DNA from: JAANXG01 sp034520625
GTDB taxonomy: Bacteria; Pseudomonadota; Gammaproteobacteria; Arenicellales; JAANXG01
Length of the DNA stretch: 64,000 bases
NCBI GenBank assembly: GCA_034520625.1
Contig: JAXHNI010000003.1
Span: forward strand, 248,001-312,000
Reading direction: 5' to 3'
Position numbers and translations under genes: made by a program
The notes under the pieces: model-generated
Database searches by the model: none
The model's input: the letters and a program-made list of their open reading frames with translations, nothing else
What the model was told of the DNA's origin: nothing
In this document: in pieces, positions 1-9,237 of the stretch
Layout of the letters: each line of letters opens with the position of its first letter
How positions within the stretch are numbered: position 1 is the first letter of the stretch

Positions 1-129
1 GCTTACGCCGAGCAAATGACGCGGGCCACCCCCGGCGTGCAATTCAGTCGAGTGGATGCTGTGCGTTTTCTACTCACGCATGCCTTGGACGAGCTGGAGA
101 AGGGACCAGCGCAGAAACGAAGTAAATAG
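1..129 (+). CDS. C-terminal end of a small protein, possibly ribbon-helix-helix type
   Basis: Frame 1 is open from the window edge to a TAG at 127-129 and gives about 42 residues ending in ELEKGPAQKRSK. The stretch SRVDAVRFLLTHALDELE looks like the second helix and tail of a ribbon-helix-helix (Arc/MetJ-type) DNA-binding protein, where a variable strand is followed by an amphipathic helix and a short basic tail. The start lies outside the window, so length and partner gene are unknown. The family call is inference from the helix pattern only. Confidence 0.4.
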   Translation, partial: AYAEQMTRATPGVQFSRVDAVRFLLTHALDELEKGPAQKRSK

Positions 130-580
130 GTGGACCAGATCGGATGAGGCGGGATGCCGTGGCAGCGGACACAGATCGGTAAGTTGTTGGGGCCGGCCAC
201 CTTCACTGAGTGCTCACACGCATCTATGAAGCCTTTCTGCTGACCTGCCGCACACTGCACAGGCGAAACACAGATCATCGCCTTTGTGACCCCCGGCCTC
301 GATCAAGGCGACCCTGGCGCACATCGGTGAGCCGACGCGCTCGCCGCAGAGGCCCCGGGCCGCGACCCGCCGGCCTGGGCCGGCGATGGCCAGCGACGGC
401 CCGCAGCGACCACAGGCGGGCGCCCGCCTCGGTTGATCGAGCCAGTAACCGCGGCGAATTTGCAACGGAGGCGGTTGTATTCCCTTTCCTCCGGCGCTCG
501 CCGTCCGAGCCCGCGGCGCGGGCAATCGTCGGCTCAGCCGGGAAACGGACGCATCCGGTGAACGATGCCGGCTCCGGCTG
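130..580. other. Intergenic stretch without a supported gene
   Basis: About 450 bases between the partial gene at the window edge and the stop codon of the minus-strand sensor protein. Short open frames exist on both strands, including a minus-strand frame with a few cysteines near 130-260, but none has a convincing ribosome binding site or a recognisable domain. I see no clear terminator or promoter. Confidence 0.4.
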
Positions 581-3301
581 TCACGAGGTCGCTTGCCGCA
601 GCGGCAGCACTGTTCGTTGCTGCAGCAACCAACGGAAGTCCTCGGCCTCCAAGGGCACGCTGTAGTAGAACCCCTGGCCCAACTGGCAGCCGAGCTCCTG
701 CAGGGCATCGGATACGGCCTGGTCTTCGACGCCCTCGGCGACCGCCTCGGCCCCGATCGCGCCCGCGACCCCCACGACCGTGTTGACGATGTTGCGGCTG
801 TAGGGGTCGTCCAGCACCTTCTGCACGAACCCCTTGTCGATCTTAATCTCGTCGAACGGGTATCTCTGCAGGTAGAGCAGCGACGAGTAGCCCGTCCCGA
901 AGTCGTCGAGCGACAACTGAACGCCCATGTCGTGCAGCGTCGTCAACTGCTGGAGCAACGGATCCAACTGCCGCTCGAAGACGCTTTCCGTGATCTCGAG
1001 CGACAGGCACGACGGCGCGAGATCGTGCAGCGCCAGGGCCTCGCGCACCGTCGTGACGAAATCGCCGACCAGCAGCTGCACGAGCGAGACGTTCACCGCG
1101 ACGCGGAACCGTAACGGCTGCTCGCCCTGCCATTGCCGCAGGCAACGGCACGCCTCGTTGACGACCCAGTCGCCGATGGGCCCGATGAGCTGGCTCTGTT
1201 CGGCGTGCGGAATGAAGCTGTCGGGCGGCTGCAGTCCGCGCTCGGGATGGCGCCAGCGCAGCAACGCCTCGCAGGAAATGATCTCACCGGTGGCGAGGAC
1301 GACCTTGGGCTGGAACTGGAGCTCGAAGTCGTGTTGCTCGAGCGCATCGCGCAGCTCGCGATTGACGCGGATGCGGTCCTGCGCCTGTTCCTTCAGTCGC
1401 TGGTTGTATTCCGCCAGGGATTGGACCGAATCGTGGAAGCGGGTGTGCGACAGCGCGAGCGACGCCTCGCGCAGCAGCTCGTCGATCGAGCGCCGGCGCT
1501 CGCCGAGTTGAGTGTATCCGAACCGTGCATCCATTTCGACCCGCACCCGCACCAGCTCGAACGGCGCGTCGAAGACGGCGAGCAGCTGCTGCAGACGCTG
1601 CTCGCGCCCTTGGTCGCCGCGCTCGGGCAGGAACACGATAAAATCGTTGCCACCGGTGCGCCCGACCGCGCCGTCGGAGCCGGAACATCGACGCAGCCGC
1701 TCGCCCAACTGTACGAGGAGCTGGTCGCCGGCCTCGAAACCGTGCGCCTCGTTGACGTCGTGCAGGCCGCGCACGTTCAACGACACGAACATGGCATCGG
1801 GCTGCCAGCTGGTATCCGCGATCAGCGCTTCCACGTGCTGCACGAAACCGCTGCGCGAGAGCAATCCGGTCAGCGGATCCTGGTGCGCGAGCCGCTCGAG
1901 CGCCTGCTCGGCGAGTATGCGCTCGGTGATGTCGACGTGCATGATCACGGCACCCGATGACGGCAGATTGTGATCGTGCTCGACCAGATGAGTGGCCATC
2001 ACCTGGAACCAGCGGCGCGCATCCGCCGAATGGCATGGATACTCGAACGAGAAGGATTCGCGCTCGCCTGACAGCACCGCGCGCACGCCGTCGGCAACTG
2101 CGCGGGCGCCTTCGGTGGAATCGCCGGTGGCGCGCTCGCACACCTCGAGGTAGTTCGCGCCGACCCCGAACTTTGGATCGGGATTCGCGTTCTCCAGTCC
2201 GAACCGGCGCCACTGCTCGTTGACCTCAAGGATCGTGCCGTCGCTGTCGGTCAACGCGATGTGTGCCGGCAAGGAGTTGACGAGCGCCTGGCTCATGTCT
2301 AGCGCGCGCGCCAGCCTGACCTCGCTGTGGGCGAGAGCGCCCGTGCGCTCGGCCACCCGGCGGCGCAGCAACGCGTTCCACACACCGGCGGTCGCCAGCA
2401 GTACCGCGAGCGCGGCGGCGGCGAGCAGATAAGAACGGGCGCGCTGCCACCAGGGTCGCGGCTCCAGCGGCGCGAACCAGCGTTCGCGCAGTGCCTCGAA
2501 CTGCCCGCCCTCGCGGATCACTGCAATGCCCTCTTCCAGGCGTTGCAGCAGGCGGTAATCCCTGGCGCGCACCGCGAAACCGTAGGGCCGGCTGGTAACC
2601 GGCTCGTCGAGCGCCCGCAAGCCGGACACGTCCTGGCGCTTCATCCAATACAGACCCTGCAGTTTGGGCACGACCGCCGCGTCGGCCTCGCCCGCGAGCA
2701 GCCGGCGCAGTGCATCAGCCACTGTCGCGGCCGGGATGAGCCGAAGCCCATCGAACCTGCGCCGCAGCGCCTCGCGTGCCACGCCGCCTTCCTGGATGAG
2801 GACACGACCGCCCTCGAGCTGGTGCAGGCGCTCTATCGAAGATTGTTCGGCCACGAACGCGACGAAGGTCAGTTGCGTATAGGGGACGGTGAAATCGAAC
2901 TGCTCGCGGCGTCTCGGTGACCGCGACATCCCGGCCATGAGGTCGATCTCGCCGGCGACCAATCGGTCCATGGTGCTCGCCCAGGGACCGAGCTCGAAGC
3001 GCACCTCCAGACCGGTGGCCTTCGCGGCGGCGAGGGCGACCTCGATGTCGAAGCCGCTGGGCTCGCCATCGTCGATGAACTGGTGCGGGGGGAAGTCGGC
3101 GTCGCCGCCGACGATGAGTACGCGCCCGCGTTCGGAGGGCGCGGCATCGGGGTCAGCGGCCGCTGCGGGCCCGGAACATGTCGCGACGAGAACGATCGCC
3201 CCTAGGGCGTGCAGGGCGCTCGCGCGATAGCCCCCGTCGACGTCATGCCCATGACGAGCGGCAGTGGAGCGATGCCCGGACGTCCAATTGGGCTTGTCCA
3301 T
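581..3301 (-). CDS. Periplasmic-sensor PAS-GGDEF-EAL protein (cyclic-di-GMP turnover)
   Basis: This 906-residue inner-membrane signalling protein starts with a hydrophobic export segment (about 30-50). A solute-binding domain of the amino-acid type (SBP_bac_3, about 58-278) follows. A transmembrane helix lies at about 290-313, then a PAS domain (about 335-460), a GGDEF domain (about 468-630) and an EAL domain (about 650-895). The cyclase motif reads GGNDF at 550-554, with Asn for the acidic residue, and no RxxD inhibitory site precedes it, so cyclase activity is doubtful. The EAL domain looks intact (EALLRW at 678-683, DDFGTGYSSL near 800), so the likely net activity is cyclic-di-GMP hydrolysis. 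The inferred role is ligand binding in the periplasm controlling the cytoplasmic EAL output. GGAGGA about 7 bases before the ATG supports this start. Confidence 0.9.
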   Translation of the reverse strand: MDKPNWTSGHRSTAARHGHDVDGGYRASALHALGAIVLVATCSGPAAAADPDAAPSERGRVLIVGGDADFPPHQFIDDGEPSGFDIEVALAAAKATGLEVRFELGPWASTMDRLVAGEIDLMAGMSRSPRRREQFDFTVPYTQLTFVAFVAEQSSIERLHQLEGGRVLIQEGGVAREALRRRFDGLRLIPAATVADALRRLLAGEADAAVVPKLQGLYWMKRQDVSGLRALDEPVTSRPYGFAVRARDYRLLQRLEEGIAVIREGGQFEALRERWFAPLEPRPWWQRARSYLLAAAALAVLLATAGVWNALLRRRVAERTGALAHSEVRLARALDMSQALVNSLPAHIALTDSDGTILEVNEQWRRFGLENANPDPKFGVGANYLEVCERATGDSTEGARAVADGVRAVLSGERESFSFEYPCHSADARRWFQVMATHLVEHDHNLPSSGAVIMHVDITERILAEQALERLAHQDPLTGLLSRSGFVQHVEALIADTSWQPDAMFVSLNVRGLHDVNEAHGFEAGDQLLVQLGERLRRCSGSDGAVGRTGGNDFIVFLPERGDQGREQRLQQLLAVFDAPFELVRVRVEMDARFGYTQLGERRRSIDELLREASLALSHTRFHDSVQSLAEYNQRLKEQAQDRIRVNRELRDALEQHDFELQFQPKVVLATGEIISCEALLRWRHPERGLQPPDSFIPHAEQSQLIGPIGDWVVNEACRCLRQWQGEQPLRFRVAVNVSLVQLLVGDFVTTVREALALHDLAPSCLSLEITESVFERQLDPLLQQLTTLHDMGVQLSLDDFGTGYSSLLYLQRYPFDEIKIDKGFVQKVLDDPYSRNIVNTVVGVAGAIGAEAVAEGVEDQAVSDALQELGCQLGQGFYYSVPLEAEDFRWLLQQRTVLPLRQATS

Positions 3302-3554
3302 TCAAAAGTCCTCCACGCCTCCCTCGCTCGCGGTGGTGTCATCGGACTTCGTGCACTCGATGGGTTACTTGGCGGGCGGAGGGGGCCAAGACGGTGCGCT
3401 GACTCTCGCACCTTGGGTTGTGTCCGTCTAGCGTGTAATTAGAATTTCGCCTCCGAGCTCTCCGTAACAGATAGAATCCTAAACCAGCTCCGTGACGAAT
3501 GAAAGGCGCTTGCGAGTGGGGTGTGGTCGGAAAAAAGGGGGGTGTTGATGGCCG

Positions 3555-3866
3555 AAGGGACGGCTTTCAAAGGCCCTGCGAGCGAATGGGTACGCGCCAT
3601 CGGAAAGTTTTTGCGCTCCGTCCAGGGCTGGGGCACGAGCGTGGCCTTGGGGCGCAGTGCGGGCGCTGCCTCCCTGGCTACCTGGGCATCAAGATCCATC
3701 TCGCTGAGCCGCCGGCGGCGCTCGGGCGGGGTGCGTGCGAGTTGCGTTGGAATCGGACCGCTGCTCGAGGTGGTCTAAGATCCGCTTCATGATCGCCGGA
3801 TCCTCGATGAAGGCGGACACCTTGATCTTGCTGCCGGACCACTGATCTAGAGGCGTCCGCTTCTGG
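3555..3866 (-). pseudogene. Remnant of an insertion-sequence transposase, C-terminal part
   Basis: The minus strand near 3730-3825 reads IKVSAFIEDPAIMKRILDHL, a pattern I associate with the C-terminal end of IS91-type (Y2) transposases, where a zinc-binding region is followed by a short VI-FIEDP-ILDHL motif. The frame then breaks: the continuation through the arginine-rich segment and AREAAPALRPKATL is in another frame. No start or catalytic part is present. The rest of the space between the two signalling genes (3302-3554 and 3867-4049) has no supported gene. Confidence 0.5.
3594..3680 (-). repeat. Dispersed IS-derived repeat, copy 1
   Basis: An 87-base segment matches 11041-11126 closely but in the opposite orientation, with only scattered substitutions. 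Read on the minus strand it encodes AREAAPALRPKATLVPQPW. It lies next to a transposase remnant, so it is most simply the conserved end of a former insertion sequence. Confidence 0.7.
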
Positions 3867-4049
3867 CCGACAGCCGGAAGCGCGGTTCGTCGAGACGAAT
3901 GTCCGCCACCCGGCGACTAACAGACTTTGAGCTCTACGGACGCGACTTCAGTTCTCGACCCACAATGCAGTCGACGCAGGGTCCGCGGAAGAGAGCCGGT
4001 CGATCAGGCCATGCTGATCCGGTGCCTGGCTGTCTGGACGAACGCTGGC

Positions 4050-6026
4050 TCAGCCTGTGTCCGCCAAGCGATAGGTGTGGCGGCCCGCATCCTTGGCCCG
4101 GTACAGGGCGTTGTCCGCCTTCTGCCGCAGCGTGGCCAGATCGGTGCCATGCTCCGGACACAGCGAGACGCCCACGCTGGCGCCGATCCGGATCTCGCGG
4201 TCCTCGACCCGGAACGGCCGGGTCAGTTCTTCTACGATACGCTCTGCCAGCCGCGCGGCATCGTCGCTGTCGCGAATTTCCCGCTGGATGACCGCGAACT
4301 CGTCACCCCCGAGACGGGCCACAGTATCCCGGTCGCGTATCGCGGCCGATAGTCGCTGCGCCACCTGGACCAGCAGGGCGTCCCCGGCGGGATGGCCGTA
4401 GGCGTCGTTCACCGGCTTGAAGTGATCCAGGTCCAGCAGTAGCAGCGCCAGCCTGGCGCCGGTCCGCTCCCGATCTTCGAGGATACGGGCCAGAAGCTCG
4501 TCGAAGGCAACCCGGTTGGCTACCCCGGTCAGGCCATCCTGACGGGCCTGGCGGGCCAGGCGCTGTTTTTCAACGGCTGCGGTGAGATCATCGCGAAACT
4601 CGCCAGCCACGCTCACTTCCGCACCGCTCCAGGGCTCGGCACAACCTTCGACCTTCCTCGCCCACACTGCGAACGAACGCCGCGGCGTCAGCAGCTCTGT
4701 GTTCTCTATCGCTTCCCGGATGTCCTCCGGTTTGCCCGCCCACTTGACTGTTTCAATCTGTTCGAGACGCAGCAGTGCCAGGAATGCGTGGTCATTGAAC
4801 GGGATGTACAGCAGGCCGCCGACGCCCCCGGTTCCGGCGCTGTCCAGCTCCCGACCCAGGGAGCTGTTATGATAGATGCGCCTGCGGTCAAGTCCCTCGA
4901 TGAAGCTCCGCAGGTAGGCGGGTAGCCCGGTATCCGCGTACTTCCCGTCGTGGAGTTCCTGATCCTGCACATGCAGCCAGACGCCGTCGGCGCGGAACAG
5001 CAGGCGGATTTGCCCCAGGTTGCTGCTCAGGACCCGGGCGAGATTTTCGCCGGTGTCGAACTGATCCAGGGCGGAGGACAGGCGGAGCTGGAGGGAGAGC
5101 CGTTGCGTTTCAAACGCCACGGACTCAAGGTCGGTGATGCGCATGGACACTATCCGGGCAAGGTCCTCGCACGCCAGGCGCTGCTCGAAGCTCAGCAGCC
5201 GGGGTCCGGTAGCATGGCAGGCGATCAGGCCCCACAGGTTTCCCCCTTCAGTGATGGACACGCTGAACGAGGCCCGGACACCCATGTTTTCGAGGTAGCC
5301 GACGTGCCCGGGATGCACCGCCCGAAGCTGGGAAAAGGTGAGGTCCGGCATATCACGATAGTCTTCCGTGATTACCGCAGCCGTCGCTTGCTGTGTATCC
5401 GCTATGGCGCGCTGAATGTTGCGCACATAGAGCCGGCGGGCGTTGGCTGGAATGTCCGCCGCCGGGAAGCGCAGCCCGAGAAACCCCTCTATCCCCGGCC
5501 CGGTGATCTCGTCGATGACCTCCCCGTCATAGCCTGGCAGGAATTTGTACAGCAGCACGCGGTCAAAACCGCAGATCTCGGCCACACTCTGCAGCAGGCA
5601 GCGGGCAGCCTCCTCGGTGGTTCGGCAGGCCGCAAGCTTGCGGGTGAAGGCGATGCGCTGGTTGACACCGAACATCACCGGGCCGCAATCCCGCTCGATG
5701 TCCACGATCACTTCCCGTTCAGTGCCATGGCTGATCAGCACCACTGGCTCGCCGTTCATATGCCGGCGCGAAACGTGGTATGCCGCTTCAGTTCCCAGCA
5801 TGTCCGCCAGCGGGTCGTCGGGCAGATCACCGGGGCCGATGACCAGACCCCGGTCCTGCCCCAGCGCCTGTATCGCATCCACACCGGTGAGCTCGGCGAG
5901 GTTCTCCGAGCAGGCGCAGATGATGCCCGACTCCCGGTCGATCGCCACGAGCGCACCGTATCCCTGTACGAACGGAAGGCGGCTGAGATCGTCGCGTTTA
6001 CAGTTTTCCAGCGTCGCTGTGGCCAT
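4050..6026 (-). CDS. Bacteriophytochrome with GGDEF output domain
   Basis: A 658-residue red/far-red photoreceptor fused to a diguanylate cyclase. A PAS domain (about 15-110) carries Cys9 in LENCKRDD, just before the family's PAS domain, where biliverdin is attached in bacteriophytochromes. The GAF domain contains FPAADIP, the counterpart of PASDIP, and HPGHVGYLENMGVRAS, which keeps the chromophore-contacting His. A PHY domain follows. The GGDEF domain has an intact GGDEF at 573-577 and an RDRD product-inhibition site at 564-567, so active, feedback-inhibited synthesis of cyclic-di-GMP is expected. The ATG at 6026 is preceded by AGGA at good spacing; an in-frame start at 6080 would add 18 residues without a better site. 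No heme oxygenase gene is adjacent, so biliverdin must come from elsewhere in the genome. Confidence 0.92.
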   Translation of the reverse strand: MATATLENCKRDDLSRLPFVQGYGALVAIDRESGIICACSENLAELTGVDAIQALGQDRGLVIGPGDLPDDPLADMLGTEAAYHVSRRHMNGEPVVLISHGTEREVIVDIERDCGPVMFGVNQRIAFTRKLAACRTTEEAARCLLQSVAEICGFDRVLLYKFLPGYDGEVIDEITGPGIEGFLGLRFPAADIPANARRLYVRNIQRAIADTQQATAAVITEDYRDMPDLTFSQLRAVHPGHVGYLENMGVRASFSVSITEGGNLWGLIACHATGPRLLSFEQRLACEDLARIVSMRITDLESVAFETQRLSLQLRLSSALDQFDTGENLARVLSSNLGQIRLLFRADGVWLHVQDQELHDGKYADTGLPAYLRSFIEGLDRRRIYHNSSLGRELDSAGTGGVGGLLYIPFNDHAFLALLRLEQIETVKWAGKPEDIREAIENTELLTPRRSFAVWARKVEGCAEPWSGAEVSVAGEFRDDLTAAVEKQRLARQARQDGLTGVANRVAFDELLARILEDRERTGARLALLLLDLDHFKPVNDAYGHPAGDALLVQVAQRLSAAIRDRDTVARLGGDEFAVIQREIRDSDDAARLAERIVEELTRPFRVEDREIRIGASVGVSLCPEHGTDLATLRQKADNALYRAKDAGRHTYRLADTG

Positions 6027-6536
6027 GGGTATCCTGGCGCTTTCGTCGTTGTTTATATGGACTGCGAGCGCCCGAGCCAAACCCCAACTGTACTCCAGTC
6101 TATCGTCGCGGAAAAGCCGCCGCGTCGGGCCTCACCGGTGCCGGGTCCTGCTCCCGGAACTGACCCTGTCGCCGTTTCCGCGCCCGATTGCGCCCAGACC
6201 CTGTGATATTCAGAGAATTAGTCGAGGTGATCCGGTATCAGCGTATCGCCTGCGGTGTCTCAGGTTTTTTTGGAAAAGCCTGGTTTACCAACCTGTCTCA
6301 AGCTTTGAAGCGCCTTCACTCGTCCGCATTCCTAAGTCAAAGCGCTGAAGGCGGGTGTCGGGTGTGCGGTTTTGACCGGACGATCGGAGCTGGCAAGCTC
6401 AGCGGAAAACCGACCCGAAGCAGACACTCCAGTGCAGATACCAGTACACGCTTAAAGTAAGCCAATGCCTCGATAAGCCAGAACAGCGACCCAGCGCGAC
6501 CTTCAGACAGCCTTTATGCCGGTATTATGATTTTCA
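6027..6536. other. Divergent intergenic region
   Basis: About 500 bases between the divergent phytochrome and PAS-GGDEF-EAL genes. It is less GC-rich toward its right end. I see no supported gene; the plus-strand frame at 6188-6460 has no domain or ribosome binding site. It should hold the phytochrome promoter. Confidence 0.4.
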
Positions 6537-6564
6537 TTGCATCAACGGCATGTGGGTCTATAAT
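6537..6564 (+). promoter_or_regulatory. Sigma70-like promoter of the PAS-GGDEF-EAL gene
   Basis: TTGCAT at 6537-6542 and a perfect TATAAT at 6559-6564 are separated by 16 bases. They lie about 45 bases before a leader start codon and 70 before the main start. This is the best consensus-like promoter seen in the first 10 kb. Confidence 0.6.
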
Positions 6565-6610
6565 GGAATTCCGACACATGACGGCTACAGAAACGGTGGA
6601 AGGATTCGTA

Positions 6611-6634
6611 ATGCTGGTAGCGGTTCATGACTAA
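6611..6634 (+). CDS. Possible 7-codon leader peptide
   Basis: An ATG at 6611 preceded by GGAAGGA (6598-6604, 6-base spacing) opens a frame encoding MLVAVHD. Its TAA overlaps the ATG of the next gene as TAATG. The main gene has no good ribosome binding site of its own, so it may be translated by reinitiation after this leader. The alternative is that the strong site acts directly at a distance. Both are inference from layout. Confidence 0.4.
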   Translation: MLVAVHD

Positions 6635-8301
6635 TGAGTAGGAAACAACCCGTGGTATTTACCGCCGGGTTTGGTCCAGAGTTTGCCCAGCATCTCCTCG
6701 ATGCCGCGCCGGTGGTATTGTTTGCCACTGATCACGAAGGTGTCATAACTATCTCAAAGGGGCGAGCACTAACCCCCCTCGGATTGGAAGAAGATGAGCT
6801 CGTCGGGCAAAGCGTATTCAGCCTCTATCCGGACGAACCCCGTATTGCCGACGCTGCCACTCGGGCCCTCCAAGGCGAGACCGTAGTTGTCGAACTGGCG
6901 CTTGATGGGAAGACGCACAGCACACAGTTTGCGCCGCTGAATGGTTTGGACGGCACGATTGAGGGAATCGTCGGGGTCGCAACGGATATCACGTCCCAGG
7001 TTGAAGCCCAGCGCGCCTTTGAGCGGCTGGCGCATTTCGACTCGCTGACTGGACTACCCAACCGGAACGGCCTGCATCAGTACGTTGACATGGCCACCTC
7101 TGCGACACCGCTCACGCCATTTGCCGTAGCGATTATCGGCTTGGACCGTTTCCGCGAGGTCAATCACACGTTCGGCTATGAAACTGGTGATCACGCGATC
7201 AAAGAGATCGCAAACCGGTTCATGACGCAGTTTCAGGAAAGCGCCGGGGGTTTCTGTGCCCGCGCCGCCGGCGACGAGTTTGGCGTGGTGGTCTCCGGCA
7301 CAGACGCACGGACTCTGCGGGACACCGTGCATCAACGCGTAGATCAAATCTTCCAGGACCCAGTCATCGTCCGGGAGCAGCCTCTGACAATCGAGGCCCG
7401 CACCGGCATTGCCTTCTTTCCCGGCCACGGCGAGGAATCCGACAAACTGATCCGCCGGGCGGATACGGCCATGCATAGGGCGAAGGACGGGGGCTCCACT
7501 CACGCCGTATACGACCGGCACCGGGATGAGCCGAAGATCAATAATATTCAGCTTGTCGCGGATTTACGTGGCGCGATACAAGCCGGCGAAGTGGAGCTTT
7601 ACTACCAGCCCCAGATCGATCTCACCACCGGCCGCATGACAGCTGCGGAGGTGCTTTGTCGTTGGGCCAGGCTCAAGGACTACGGGATTCACATTGGCGA
7701 ACTGCTGCGGGTCGCCGAGCGCAGCGGTGTGATCTACCTGTTGGATGAGTGGATCATGAACCAAGCGATCAAGAATTACTCGATGCTGGCGCGTAAAGGC
7801 CAACGATTGCCGGTTGCCGTAAACGTATCGGCGAGAACGTTTCAAAGACCCAAATTCGCCCAGGAAGTCGCGGGCCTTATCGATATCTGGGGCGTGCCTC
7901 CCGCGGACCTGTGTGTTGAAATTACCGAGACCGCGATGGTCCACGATCATGGACAGCTACAACGTACCTGTGACGAACTGCGCAAAACCGGAATCGGTGT
8001 AGCCATCGATGATTTCGGCACCGGCAACTCCTCGCTCGTGTATCTCAAGGATTTAGGGGTTACCGTCATCAAAATCGATCTGGTGTTTGTGATCGGACTG
8101 GCTAAGGACAAAACCGCCCAGACCCTCGTGCAATCGATTATTGACATGGGCAATAACCTCGATGTGCGAGTGATCGCCGAGGGTGTGGAAGACGAGGAAG
8201 TGCTCGATTTACTCCAATCCATGGGCTGCCACGAAGCTCAGGGATTCCATATTGGCCATCCGATGCCGTTATCGCAACTCGTTGACCAGATTACTAACTA
8301 A
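6634..8301 (+). CDS. PAS-GGDEF-EAL protein
   Basis: A 555-residue cytoplasmic protein with an N-terminal PAS domain (about 15-125), a GGDEF domain (about 130-295) and an EAL domain (about 305-550). No membrane segment is visible. The cyclase motif is AGDEF at 212-216 and the RxxD inhibitory site is absent. The phosphodiesterase signature reads EVL instead of EAL at 339-341 but keeps the metal-binding Glu, and DDFGTG and the EGVED loop are present. Hydrolysis of cyclic-di-GMP is therefore more likely than synthesis, but the protein may also be a regulatory, partly degenerate member. It is divergent from the phytochrome-cyclase gene, which suggests opposing activities under one signal. Its ATG overlaps the stop of a putative leader peptide. 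Confidence 0.85.
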   Translation: MSRKQPVVFTAGFGPEFAQHLLDAAPVVLFATDHEGVITISKGRALTPLGLEEDELVGQSVFSLYPDEPRIADAATRALQGETVVVELALDGKTHSTQFAPLNGLDGTIEGIVGVATDITSQVEAQRAFERLAHFDSLTGLPNRNGLHQYVDMATSATPLTPFAVAIIGLDRFREVNHTFGYETGDHAIKEIANRFMTQFQESAGGFCARAAGDEFGVVVSGTDARTLRDTVHQRVDQIFQDPVIVREQPLTIEARTGIAFFPGHGEESDKLIRRADTAMHRAKDGGSTHAVYDRHRDEPKINNIQLVADLRGAIQAGEVELYYQPQIDLTTGRMTAAEVLCRWARLKDYGIHIGELLRVAERSGVIYLLDEWIMNQAIKNYSMLARKGQRLPVAVNVSARTFQRPKFAQEVAGLIDIWGVPPADLCVEITETAMVHDHGQLQRTCDELRKTGIGVAIDDFGTGNSSLVYLKDLGVTVIKIDLVFVIGLAKDKTAQTLVQSIIDMGNNLDVRVIAEGVEDEEVLDLLQSMGCHEAQGFHIGHPMPLSQLVDQITN

Positions 8302-8557
8302 AAATACTTTCTACTGCCTTCGATATCCGTGATTCCTTACCAACGCCCAAGAGAGGCTGGACTCACAAAGACGTAGCAAGAGCCAGATGAAACCCCGCCT
8401 AGGCGCGCTCGTACACCGACGTGTCGTTATCAATGGCAATGAAGGTCCGATATTGGCCGGTTCTCGTATGTTGCAGAGCACAAGAGCAACAACCGCTATG
8501 TGGCCCAAAGCGGCTGCTGCTCTCGCTGTGCAATCCGGGGTCCCCGGCTCGCTAGTC

Positions 8558-9184
8558 TTACACTTCCGTCTGCTCCGCCACCTCCAGGGCGTCCTCGACT
8601 TCAATGCCCAGATACCGGACGGTACTTTCGAGCTTGGTGTGACCGAGCAGCAACTGAAACGCCCGAAGATTCTTCGTCCGTTTGTAGATCAGGGCAGCCT
8701 TGGTCCGCCGTAGGGAGTGAGTACCGTAGGCGGAGGGATCCAGACCAATGTCGACCACCCACATCTTTACCAGTCGTGCGTATTGCCGGGTTGAGATATG
8801 CCTCGCGCTTCGAATCCGGCTGGGAAACAGGTAATCATTGATGCCAAGGCCAGTCCGTTCAATCCAACTCGAAACTGCATCTCGGGTTTGCTCTGTGATT
8901 TCGAACTGAACCGGCCGTTGCGTCTTTCGCTGCAAGACAATGGCCCGGTGGGCGATATGACCACCCTGCGATATATCAGTTACTCGCAGACCCACGAGGT
9001 CGCATGCCCGAAGTTTGCTGTCGATTGCGAGATTGAGCAGAGCCAAGTCTCTGAGACGGTCAGCGAGCTGCAATCGGGTGCGGATCGACCAGACCTCTTT
9101 CAGTTTCAAAGGCGGCTTCTGGCCCACCAGTTTGCCCTTATTTCAGATGGCTCTGGTTGTGGCGGCAGGGGCGTTCGGATACAT
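8558..9184 (-). pseudogene. Tyrosine recombinase (phage-type integrase), interrupted by a stop codon
   Basis: From an ATG at 9184 with AAGGAG 7 bases upstream, the frame reads MYPNAPAATTRAI, then TGA, then NKGKLVGQKPPLKLKEVW and on to 8558. The downstream part has the recombinase residues Arg (SKLRACD), HSLRR, LLGH and a C-terminal Tyr (TVRYLG). Relatives I recall have an uninterrupted N-terminus of the form RNKGKL, so CGA to TGA is the simplest explanation. An internal GTG at 9127 could give a 189-residue product lacking only the first 20 residues, so activity is not excluded. The gene is at the far edge of an island that reaches the ssrA 3' end. Confidence 0.8.
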
Positions 9185-9237
9185 GAATGATCTCCTTCAG
9201 TGATTAAGGAACACCATTCTCTGACGAAACGGCGGCT

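Noticed and set aside
3439..3792. Short frames on both strands next to the IS remnant
   Set aside because: They read through the dispersed repeat and broken transposase sequence; treated as debris.
6188..6460. 90-residue plus-strand frame upstream of the PAS-GGDEF-EAL gene
   Set aside because: No ribosome site, no domain, and it spans the likely phytochrome promoter region.
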